Below are positions 48,114-58,093 of a stretch of 64,000 nucleotides of DNA, in pieces. This DNA comes from Euonymus europaeus (lineage: Eukaryota > Streptophyta > Magnoliopsida > Celastrales > Celastraceae). Under the pieces are notes generated by a model, which ran no database searches, had not been told where the DNA came from, and saw only the letters and a program-made list of their open reading frames with translations. The first letter of the stretch is position 1, and every line of letters starts with the position of its first letter. The stretch lies in contig OY756957.1 in the NCBI GenBank assembly GCA_963580455.1, positions 29,294,501 through 29,358,500 of the forward strand, read 5' to 3'. The position numbers and the translations under genes are program-made.

Positions 48114-48811
48114 ATGTCATCGGCAGTTGCGAGGTCCGTTCTCCGCTCCAGCGTAGCCAGGACCTCAGCGGCGGCAGCGAGGTTCGCTTCGGCTCCGAAA
48201 CCTAAAAGCATGCCAACCTTCTCTCCCTTGCGCAATTCCAAACAGAACCCCCTCTCTAGTCGCGTTTTCAGGTACTAATAAGGATTCTCGTAGTTTCTCT
48301 CGATTCTTTTTATTGTCAAAGCGTGAGATTTAATTATGTACTTAATTGCACTTCTTATGCTGAAATCAAATTGAGGAGATCGCCTGTGGAGATGAGCTGC
48401 TGTGTGGAATCATTGTTGCCGTACCACTCTGCCACTGCTTCTGCTTTACTGAATTCAATGCTCTCCGTCTCTCACCACCGCTATGGTTGGACCCTTGAAG
48501 GTATGCTTGGATGCCTTTATGCAGTCACATGTATTTTGTTACATGTAATTCCATTTGGATTTTGGAGACATTGGAATTGGTTTATTGGACTTTTATGTGC
48601 ACAGCAGGGCTGTTGTAGTATAACTGTATCTAAATTTTAGTTCTATATGTTATTTGAAAATTCCCTTAATTTTCGTGGGAAGTTTCATGTAACTAGTGCC
48701 TCCTGGGATTTGAAGAAAGTCTCAATGTAGGAAATCCAATTCTTAATTTTATTATTCTTCGTCAACTTTTTTGCATTAGATGCGTGCGACTTTGTGGACC
48801 CAGAAATGTGA
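48114..48811 (+). CDS. NFD6: NFD6-like small mitochondrial/plastid protein, 3 exons
   Basis: Exons 48114-48271, 48379-48500 and 48780-48811, 103 aa. The N-terminal 45 residues are Arg/Ser/Ala-rich and nearly free of acids ([20 protein letters not shown]), a typical mitochondrial presequence. The core [25 protein letters not shown]...[12 protein letters not shown] is the signature of plant NUCLEAR FUSION DEFECTIVE 6-like proteins. Arabidopsis nfd6 mutants fail in polar nuclear fusion in the female gametophyte; the molecular role is not known to me. The short last exon encodes [10 protein letters not shown]. An alternative last exon after an acceptor at about 49036 (encoding GEYKIR and a stop) is also possible; families like this often have alternative 3' ends. 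Confidence 0.88.
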
Positions 48812-51419
48812 TTGCTACAATGGTTCTGCAGTTTGTTTTTCTTCTGGAGTTACAGTGTTTGGCCACATACCTCGGTCGTGATATTAGGAAGAAATTCAGC
48901 GAATAAAAGTAGTCTTAGTGTTTTTCCTACATTGTGGCTTAACTTTTTATAGTAGCCATGTTTTCTTACATTCAGACATCCTCTTCTCCCGTGCTCTTGC
49001 ATGATGAAAGAATTTATATTCTTTTGTCTTTTGTAGGAGAATACAAGATTAGATGAAGATCAAGCAACAAAAGATGGAGTTTTGGATTTATTTTGTTTGA
49101 AGTTTTGAAAGTAATGGCGACTTATCTTCTTTAGATTAGGAGGAAAAAAAAATCGTAAAAATAATGTAAACTCTTGAGAGGATTTCCTGTTATTTTGTGG
49201 AAGTTATAAATGGCCAATGAAAATTTATCTTTCTTTTTTCTGCTCAAGTAATTTCAATTAGATATTCCAAAAAGGTAGAGATAGCAGAGAAATTGTTTAT
49301 TTATTTCTTTGTGCATTCAATGTTTAAACCAGGGAAACGGGGTGTTCTTTTCGGTGGGCTCCACTGATGCATATGATTTTATATACTTAAATTTTGGTTA
49401 CCATTGATGTTGTTTGTCATATTTAATTCCCCTGGTTATGGTTCATTCTATTGAGTTCAATTGATGTTAATTTCTGCCAATCAACTTGAAGGGGTTTAAT
49501 TTGCAACTTTATTGTGCATTCCAGTTTTCTAGTGTAACTGAACTGAGTCTTCCTTTATTCTTGTTCGTCTGAAAATAATATAAGCAACCGCACTAATTTG
49601 TGGTATTCACTCAGATTGCAATGATGATGTATGATGAATGTCAAGACGGTTCGAGCAAAGTTTTTTTACATGCGCTCTAATACAAGGTGGTGAAATAAAG
49701 CCTTTTTGTAGCTTTTTAGATCCTAACTGGGCAGTGAAAGTAGTTTTCTATTACTCAATTAATGTAAAAAGAGCTTAAGTTGTAAAAGGATACCTTTACC
49801 ATCATGTGGTTGTAGAAGAAACTTAAATTTGGGTGATATTAATATTTTCACCAAAACATGTTTCAGCTCTCTGATTCTACTTATTTTTGTGATCACTGTT
49901 AATGCTGAACACTGTATAAAACATTTTTTTATTCATGATAATGGTTTAATAATCTTTGTTGCTCTGAAAATTCAATTAATATGGGTGCATAAGATTTGGG
50001 TAAATGGATGAAAATTTTGGAATTAGTATCTTTTCAACCTCAACTCTGATTGTCTGTCTGCTATGTTTTCTAAGAGAAGAACTTGAGAGGTTCCACATTC
50101 TCATAAATATCGAAAGAAAAAGGGGAAAGCGGGATAATATAGAGAAACTTGGGACAATTTCCAGAAGAGGTTTAGAACTGGTGATTATAATGTTTTAACC
50201 CTACACATCATCTTAGTGGATGGGGAAGCTAAATAGTATTATTTGCTTGGATAATGTAATCACTGCTCGGGCTTCACCTTTTCTGCATAGAACAGCCGGC
50301 TAAGTGAATACACAGATTTTGATATTTGTTTGGATTGTGTTTTGGGCACGATATAACTGTGCTTCCCTTTCTTTGCTTTATAGAGCTTGATCCTATATAT
50401 CTTTTATATGTGCACATAGCAACTGATCATCAAATAAAGTTCTTTGTACAGTCTGTTTTACTTTGTGGATTGTAAATAAAGGCATGATTCTTACTTCCCT
50501 GATCTTGCTTTTGATTGTAGATGGGTGATTGTTCTATCTTGGGATGCAGTGCAATTGACCATAGTTTTTCATGGATTTCAAAGGAACTTTCTTGGACTTG
50601 CCAGGGCATTAATATCATAATGATAATGTTCCATACTGGAGTTGTTAGTTATCAATTTACATTCCCCAAGTCCAATTTTGATGATTGTTTTACCGCATTG
50701 CTGTCTGTAATTTATACTCCATAGATGCTGTTACTGAACCGTTTAGAGAACCGATTTAGCTGCTTCAGTCTTCAGATGCTATGTAGATTGTGGGGGTGAC
50801 ATTGGAAAAGAAAACAGTTCATCAGCACAGATCCCAGGATCATTTAACCAACAATACCAATTGAATCAAGAAAAATTGTCACTACTGCAAATACTGAGCC
50901 CAAGTTGAATGTACTAAAGACAGAAATCTTAATCCAAACACATTCCACAACTGAAATCTTATCATCTGCAGAAGCTTGTTTGTGCCTACGGCTGGCAATT
51001 TCCAGAGTATTTAGTTCTTCCTTCACCGACTCAAAAACACAAATTTCATTGACTCCCGAGCAGTTATCTCACATAATTTTGGCCAACCATCATTCGGATT
51101 ACTTGATTTCCAGCTATAGTTCACTACCTCCAAAGCAAAGAGTAAGGGATTTTGTTTAGAAAGCGTTTTCAGAGTTAGTTTAGGCAGTGCAGTAAATCTA
51201 GGCATTTGGCTCCATGGATCAAGGCTTTTGTCATATTAGTTTTAGGAAAACATGGGAGATAAGAAGAAAACAAAGACAAAAAGTATAAAAGTACAAAGAC
51301 CAGAATGCAGCACTTGCCATCAAATCAATGATTATGATTCTAACAGAAACATATTCTTCCTTCTTTTACAACTCCAAGAGGAAGACATGCAATTCTGCAA
51401 AGCAAGTTAATATATACAA
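48812..51419. other. intergenic region
   Basis: NFD6 3' UTR and about 2.5 kb of AT-rich DNA. A short coding-like stretch on the minus strand near 50960-51040 (EELNTLEIASRRHKQAS) has no supporting exons. No gene, RNA or transposon confidently seen. Confidence 0.45.
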
Positions 51420-51427
51420 GCAAGATG

Positions 51428-52029
51428 CAGAGTTGTTAAAAGCTCGCTTAAGCGCTAAAGCGAAGCGATCAGACGCCTGAGCGCCTTGATCGCTTCGCTT
51501 CTGCGTGTTTTGTCGAAGCGAGCTTAAGCGCGCTTACTCCCGCTTTTGTGAGGTGCTTACGGGCGCCTAATACCTGCTGTGTTGAAGCCATAAAAACATA
51601 ACAAAAATGAAACCTTAGCCTACCTAGCCCCGCGATAACAAAAATAGAAACTCCTCTGCGTCTTTTTCTTCTCTCTGGCACTTGTGCAAGTGGCGACTCC
51701 TCTTCTCTCTGGCACTCGCGCGAGCTGCGACTCTGTCTTCCTTGCTGATCTGCGACTGCTTTCGGTTGCTCTTCAAGTCCTACACAAGCTGCCGCTAAGC
51801 GAGCTTAGATCTGTTTTGCTGCATGTTTGCAGTCTAGATCTGTTCCAGCCTTCCAGGGATGTTGAAATGTCTATTTTATTTATGAATTGAGTGTTAAGTG
51901 CCATAAAAATGCAGGAAATCATCTTTTTTGCTGCATGTTTGCAAAAGCGCGCTTAAGCTAGCGCCTAGCGCTTCGAAGGCGCTGGAGGCCTCTGGCGCTT
52001 TGCAGCGCCTAGGGCTTTTAACAACTCTG
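51428..52029. mobile_element. hAT-type non-autonomous transposon (MITE), 602 bp
   Basis: Terminal inverted repeats CAGAGTTGTTAAAAGC at the left and its exact complement GCTTTTAACAACTCTG at the right, flanked by a perfect 8-bp target duplication GCAAGATG (51420-51427 and 52030-52037). The CAGAG start and 8-bp duplication are diagnostic of hAT. The subterminal regions are dense in GCGC/AAGCG/CGCTT words (GCTTAAGCGC, GAAGCGAGCTTAAGCGCGC), typical transposase-binding repeats. No transposase is encoded. Confidence 0.93.
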
Positions 52030-52037
52030 GCAAGATG

Positions 52038-52456
52038 AGAACTCAGAAATAGCAAATCCACTAAATGGAACTGAAACCATACGTTCTCAGTAAAATGAAA
52101 CCTGGTAACGCATCTATCAGAATCGGGAACCAAAAGAGAACAAAATTTGAAGACATGATAAGCTAGTTAATTATAAGCACTTTATAAATAACATGCTTTT
52201 ACACACAATGCGACCAATGTTTGTTGATCAGAAACATAAACACATCTTTTAGACATTGACAAGTCAAATCACATCAAACCAACCCTGAGACGTTAAAAAG
52301 AGAATAGCTTATCTGTGTTCAGCGATACATGTAGACAAAACTTGCACCTCAGTAATAACATTTCATGAGGCCAAATGGTAAAACAACCACATCCATTCGA
52401 ACTTAAACTAAGTACTTTTAAGCATCAAAACAAACCAACCTTGTGCGATATTTGTA
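52038..52456. other. 3' flank of the OB-fold gene
   Basis: AT-rich DNA, probably including the 3' UTR of the minus-strand OB-fold gene. Nothing else recognised. Confidence 0.5.
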
Positions 52457-54125
52457 TTATTCTTCAGTCACATTCACCAATTCATATTCAACCAAGGACA
52501 GATTGTTATCCTCCTTGACTACAAATTCAGCAGATTGGGTGACCTCAATGCGGCCCCATTTGTCCACAGCTAACCTCATTGAACTCTTGAACATGTCAAT
52601 CTTAGCATTACGAAGAATTACTGTCGTGCCAGGCTCCATCAAGTCAACTGCACAAAAAAACCATCATCAACTTCATAGGTCTCTTCCAAAGAATAGCAAA
52701 CCATTTCCCCCACTAGAATTGTAAGCGCGAAAAAGATGCTTGAGAAATTGCACTTGAATTGGGGTTGAAATCTTATGGCAACAACATTAACATGTGTCTT
52801 TTAAGGTTAACTTAAGGCAGCAGTATCAGAAATAAGTAATTCTACCAACGTTCCAGCAAGCATAATGATGCAACAGCAGAAATGTGCAGACTGCAGACTA
52901 AACAAAAAATGAAGGAGAAAAAAAAACCAAACTTCTGATTGCACCCACTTGATGCTCTCCAATAAAATTTATTTGCTTTCAAAAAAGGAAAAGAAAACTC
53001 CACAAACTAATATAATAACAACAATCTAAGAAACTAATAGAAGAACCAGCCTGGAAAAGGGGAAATAAAGGAATATCAAACAGCAAAAAACAGAAGAAAA
53101 TGAACGGGAATACGAAAGATGATAAATCACAATAATTAATATAAAATCATACCACCATATATAATTAACACGTTAGGAGGAGAAATTAATAATCAGAATT
53201 TTAAGTCAAAACAGTTGCCATAGCGTGTATTAGTTAGGAATGATTCTATGAAAGTAAAAAAAAGAACAATAACAAGTGATAATTGCAATGCCAAGAAGTT
53301 GAAAACTAATATGTGCGTGTGTGTGTCAGAAAGGAAATGACATGGGGATATTAGATATAGAATTAAATAAGAACTTTGATTCTTCAAATCGACTAGGCGA
53401 CTAGAAGATTAAGGAAAAAGTTTAGTTCTTGAGAAAGACAGGATTCTAAAGGTTGCATTCCACAATCTCAAATTTTGCAAGGGAGATATCTGCCGAACAT
53501 AGCCTTGAAGAGAAAACTAAGTACAAATTCAAAATTGTGGGTCTAACACATCTAACATTCACAATGAATATAGGCGTCTTCAGACAAAAACAATGAGAAC
53601 GATGACAAAATTGGAGGCTTACTCCACAAAATACAGACACCCACCAAACCTTGAACCATACCCAATACAAGCTGAAGCCTAATAAATCAGCACTCTATAA
53701 TCAAACAACAAAACTAAATTGACATCATTCGAACCAGGGCAGAAATGATAAACCATGAAAGTATAAAACTTTGCCATTATTTCACAACGTTATATAAACG
53801 AAGAATCGTACAAAGTCGAAACATTTACTTAAGGGATTAGACACACACCTTGATCGTTGCGAGCAGTGAAGAGGATAGTCCCGGTCTCATCACCAACAAG
53901 GCATTCGGAAATCCGGGTTTGGCGGAGATGCTTGGAGGCGGAGCGGCCCTTCTGCAATACGGTGTTGGAGTTCAAGACCTTGACGATCAGATTATGGCCG
54001 TTCGTTCCCGGCGTTAGCTGATCCACCTTAACAAAGACCGGCTTTCGCTTCTCCGTAATCGCCTTGTTCGCATTTTCTTGCGACTCCGATCGTGGATTCT
54101 TCTGGGTCGTCGTGGTCGTTGCCAT
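52457..54125 (-). CDS. OB-fold nucleic-acid-binding protein (At4g28440-like), 2 exons
   Basis: Exons (minus) 54125-53849 and 52647-52457, 155 aa. A low-complexity N-terminus (MATTTTTQKNPRSESQENAN) precedes one OB-fold: KRKPVFVKVDQLTPGTNGHN, LIVKVLNSNTV, ECLVGDETGTILFTARNDQV, DLMEPGTTVILRNAKIDMFK, SSMRLAVDKWGRIE. These match, from memory, the plant protein annotated as At4g28440, related to the OB-fold of RPA and SOSS-B single-strand-binding proteins. Nucleic-acid binding is a family-level inference. The C-terminus (KEDNNLSLVEYELVNV) is conserved. The start is the ATG before the family-typical MATT. Head-to-head with Di19, 637 bp between start codons; the intron is about 1.2 kb. Confidence 0.93.
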
Positions 54126-54354
54126 CGATTCTGATTCTTTCTCTGTTTTGGACAAAAACCTAGACAAAAAGCAGTCAAAATTTGTGTGTCTCCGGTTGAG
54201 AAATTCTGTTTGTACAAACCTTTCAGCTTGACAAGAAAGCCGTTTGAAACGACGTCGTAAAAAAAACAATGCAAACGACAGCGTTTACCACATTACTCAA
54301 GTCGATTGCACTACTTGGTACTCACCCACACGGCCACACGCGCGCGCGCGCTCA

Positions 54355-54489
54355 CACGTGGCAAGAAAGGGAAAAAGGATTTTTAAACTACCTATAATTT
54401 TTAAACCGCTAATTTTCATTTATATATAATAAAAATTGATGTTTCCCATAATTTTGTCATTTTCTTCAAAAACCGACACGGCCACGTCA
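54355..54489. promoter_or_regulatory. stress-type elements in the OB-fold/Di19 bidirectional promoter
   Basis: CACGTGGC (54355-54362; G-box/ABRE core), ACCGAC (54472-54477; DRE/CRT core) and CCACGTCA (54482-54489; ACGT-core). They lie 275-410 bp upstream of the Di19 ATG and 230-365 bp upstream of the OB-fold ATG. A CG-alternating run precedes the G-box (54338-54350). Confidence 0.5.
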
Positions 54490-54762
54490 TCCATAAGTCA
54501 AAAAAAGGTGACCTCTTTCGGACACGAAAATTGTAAAAAATTATATTTATTAATTAAAAGCAGATATTGAAGTCTCTCTTTCCTTTCATTTGCCTGTCTT
54601 CCTCTCTGATCAATCTGAACCAAGAAGAAAAAAAAAATTGGATTTATAGAAACCAAATCAAAAGATAAAAATTTTCAATTGTTTTAATATTTGGTTGAAT
54701 ATATTTGAGAGGCATAGACGACCGCTTCTAATTCAACGTAGAGTCATACCAGATCTCTGAAA

Positions 54763-57700
54763 ATGGACTCCGATTTCTGGACCTCTCGTCTCGCCGCTGC
54801 GAAGCGCCAACACTCCTTGCAGCAACACAACCAGAGCTCCTATCTGGGTATGTTCTTCTTTTTTTTCTTTTTTTTTCTTCATTTATTGGTAGTTCGATTT
54901 ATGAGTCATCTATGAAGTTATGGTGGTGAATCCTATGTATGTGTTTTGTTGGATCTTAGATCGATTGAGCTTTGATGATTTCGAGGTAGAGGAGGAGGTG
55001 CGTCCGGATTTTCCCTGTCCTTATTGTTACGAGGATTTCGACATCGCTTCTTTGTGTGCGCATCTGGAAGACGAGCATTCCTGCGAGTCTAAAGTCACCG
55101 TAAGGGGATTTGATTTCATTTTTTGCCCGTGTAAACTTTTTTTTTTTGGTGAAGAACATGGTATCAATCACGTGAATTTGTTTATATAACTGCAGATTTT
55201 ATGGTCTTTATTGCGTTATTTCTTATGGTAAATCATTTCTGTGTTGGTCTCTATTGGTTGGTCCTTCTGAACTTGACATTTCTATCAATATAAGGCAGAA
55301 CAAGCTATTATGTTTATATGGGATTCTATTTCTATCAATATAAGGCAGAACAAGCTATTGTGTTTATATGGGATTCTTACATTGTTGTCATCTTATGAAG
55401 AATTTGTAGGAAAAGATTGTACCTTGTCGAGCAATAACTCTCTTGGCATGAAATGGGTTATCTCTACCATGTTCTATTTCAAATTTGAATGTGTTTATGG
55501 TGCTTTTGCTGGGGAAGGATCGAGGCGGAGTGTCCACATTCTCATTATACATATATATCTTCGAGTAGTTGTTGAATTGCAGTTGTTACATGGGGTAACT
55601 TACTGGTTGTGAGGTTTATGTAAGATGATCATTTAATGTGATAGATAGGATCGGATGGTGGTAGATGAGCTGGTGGAAGTTGTAGAAGGAAATGAATGTG
55701 GAATTATAGACGCCCACATATAATACTCGGAGAACTCGAGTAGGTCTAATCAGGTTTCTTGTGATGGACCTCAAATATTTGAATTTCAAGTTTGTTGTTG
55801 TCATGTATACATAGTGCAATTAAGTAACAGATTCTACCTACAGAAAAAGTTAAAGATATTTGAAAAACAGAGCCTGGAGCAGTATCCATTATTCTTTGCA
55901 TTGGTTGCTGAATCTCAAGGTATAGTTGGTGCAAATACTGCTATGGATTTTACTTTTACTTTGGAAGATTTTGAAATGTCTTTTTCCCCTCTGGTTGGTT
56001 CTGGAAGGGGAGTTGTAAATTGTCAAGATTCAATCCATTTATAGGTTTATAAAGATTTATTATAACTCGGTATCATGACCACCAGTTAGACTTGAATGTT
56101 GTGGACGAAACTTAGTTCATTCAGTCATTTAATTTATTGCTGTCACTCTTGTTCTTCCATTAAGACAATAAGGCCTTCCCTCTAATTGAAACTGGTTAGC
56201 CTGTAAATCCACCCTCTAATTCTTCTAAAGTGGCCAGCCGCCTGTACATCTTGGTACAGTAAATGTTGAAACTAGGTTAAGAGGATAATAGGATATTTTC
56301 CTGCTTCCTTTTTTATTTTTTAGTTTACTAGCGGAACTAACTTGAAGTTCCGAATTCTTCCCGCACAAAGTTTAGGCTACTTTCCTTTAACTGGTAGGAG
56401 GTAGTTTTACTCTTATTGGTTCAAAGAGTAGATAGTGCTTCACTCTAAGAGCAGGATTTTATGGGAACAGTGATTCACACAGTTTATTTCTTTATCTCGT
56501 CTTGCTTCATGTTAGAGATCAGATTCTCACTGTGCTGTAATATTTGGTCCCCTATAGACAACAGATTCGTTGAAGTGCATATTCAGCTTGGCTTTGAAGT
56601 GAGCCTTTTAAGTGGCTTTGAAATGGGAAATAGAAACAAAGAAGTTAGTTTTGGGGGCATAAATATGCATCGTCTTAGTTAAATGGTTACTTCTTGACCT
56701 TAGAATTCATGGTGAAAGATATCCTCATCAAGTTGTCAATTACTTACGTGATAAATGAGCTTTACGCTGGATTGATTTTCTCCCTGCAGATTTGTCCCAT
56801 ATGCTCTGTTAAAGTTGCACGGGACATGCTAAGCCACATTACACTGCAACATGGACAGTTGTTCAAGATATCCTTAAAACCACGAGCTTTTATACTTGCC
56901 TTTGAAATTTCATGTAAATGGGTGATTTTCACAGAAAAGAATCAACATAAAATTCTCTTGCATTCAAAAAAAGTAAAGAATCCACATCTGTGTTTCCTTT
57001 AACTGAAGATTACTTGCAGAGACGTCGCAGATTACATAGAGTTGCAATCCCTAATAGTCAGGCTCTGTCTCTCCTTGGGCGAGATCTCCGCGAGGCCCAT
57101 CTGCAAGTGCTTCTAGGTGGTGGTGGTGGATACCGGTCAAGCAATCCTAATGTGTCCAATGCAGCTACTGATCCATTCCTTTCATCACTTATTTTGAATT
57201 TTCCTGCATCAGAGGCAGAAGAAATTTCAAAATCTGTGGTACCAAGTTCTGAGGATGCTTCCGTGAAAAATGCAGCTCCAGCACACATGTGGAAATCAGG
57301 GTATTGTTTCAGATTTCCATGTCAGGAGAACTCCGTCATTCCTCTTTTTATGTTTTTGTGTGCTTCGATTATTCGTCCTTACTCATCCTTGGTGCATGGG
57401 GTGATTGCATGATCTTCCTAATTAGAAAGTTGATAGGGGTTGTTCTTTTGTTCTTTACTTATCTTCACAAGAGATAAAATTGTATCATCCAGTTGCATGA
57501 TATTAAGGGCAACAAGGTACATCCGCATTATTGTCCAAATATTTTTCTGCTGAGTGGCTCTTTCAGAAATGTCTTGTTCCTCCAATTGAAAAGTTTTTCC
57601 AATGCTTTTTTTTTGTGATTAAAGTACTAACATTTCCATTTCTTTCACTCGCTCAGTTACGATCCTTCTTTGAGATACTGACATTTCCATTTCTTTCACT

Positions 57701-57819
57701 CATTCAGTTATGATCCTTCTTTGAGCTGTGAAGAACGGGAGAAAAGGATGAAACAGGCAGCCGGAAGAGCTGGTTTTGTCCAAGATCTGCTTTTCTCAAC
57801 CTTATTCAATGACCAGTGA
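54763..57819 (+). CDS. Di19: Di19 (drought-induced 19) zinc-finger protein, 5 exons with a U12 AT-AC intron
   Basis: Exons 54763-54847, 54960-55099, 56790-56867, 57014-57300, 57708-57819; 233 aa. It opens MDSDFWTSRLAAAKRQ, then two atypical Cys2-His2 fingers: FPCPYCYEDFDIASLCAHLE (about 43-62, with EDEH following) and ICPICSVKVARDMLSHITLQ (with H at 99), a basic nuclear-localisation stretch (LQRRRRLHRV), an acidic middle, and the C-terminal Di19 domain (CEEREKRMKQAAGRAGFVQD LLFSTL). Di19 proteins are nuclear transcription regulators acting in drought, salt and ABA responses, and are targets of calcium-dependent kinases. Intron 3 (56868-57013) has AT-AC ends and the other U12 signals; it restores the FK/LQRRRR junction. 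Exon 5's acceptor is duplicated 51 bp upstream. Confidence 0.93.
55278..55377. repeat. 50-bp tandem duplication in Di19 intron 2
   Basis: Two copies with starts at 55278 and 55328, beginning ATTTCTATCAATATAAGG, differing at one or two bases. Confidence 0.93.
56868..57013 (+). other. U12-type AT-AC intron of Di19
   Basis: The donor is ATATCCTTAA directly after the codon AAG, a match to the U12 donor consensus RTATCCTTT. A branch-site-like TTCCTTTAAC lies at 56994-57003, with its adenosine at 57002, 11 nt before the terminal AC (57012-57013). No usable GT donor exists at the needed place. Using AT-AC ends keeps the frame and gives the family-typical basic junction. Confidence 0.82.
57626..57727. 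repeat. 51-bp tandem duplication carrying the exon-5 splice acceptor of Di19
   Basis: Copies at 57626-57676 and 57677-57727 each contain the pyrimidine tract, CAG and the first bases of exon 5 (TTAYGATCCTTCTTTGAG). The second copy leads into the real exon; use of the first (acceptor ending 57656) reaches a TGA at 57679-57681. Confidence 0.92.
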
Positions 57820-58093
57820 AGCTTGGAGTTCAGTGAAGAACAATGGATTTATTTATTTGAAAGAATTGAAAAGGGATGGCATTAATGAAGTGGGATATTC
57901 ATGGTTTTAGTTATTATATTAAACAATCCAACCCCCACGCCTCATGAAATATTGAGGAGGCACTCCTTGTAAGAATATTCATCCTTGTATAGCTACCTTA
58001 ACAAGAAGAGATGTACTCGTACTCTGGAGAAACAATCATCTTTTTAGCTTATGAAGAAATTTATATTATGAATCTTGTCGAATTTTTCTCATA

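Noticed and set aside
50900..51060. Coding-like minus-strand text (SVKEELNTLEIASRRHKQAS)
   Set aside because: No adjoining exons, convincing splice sites or recognisable family; perhaps an old gene fragment, but not supportable.
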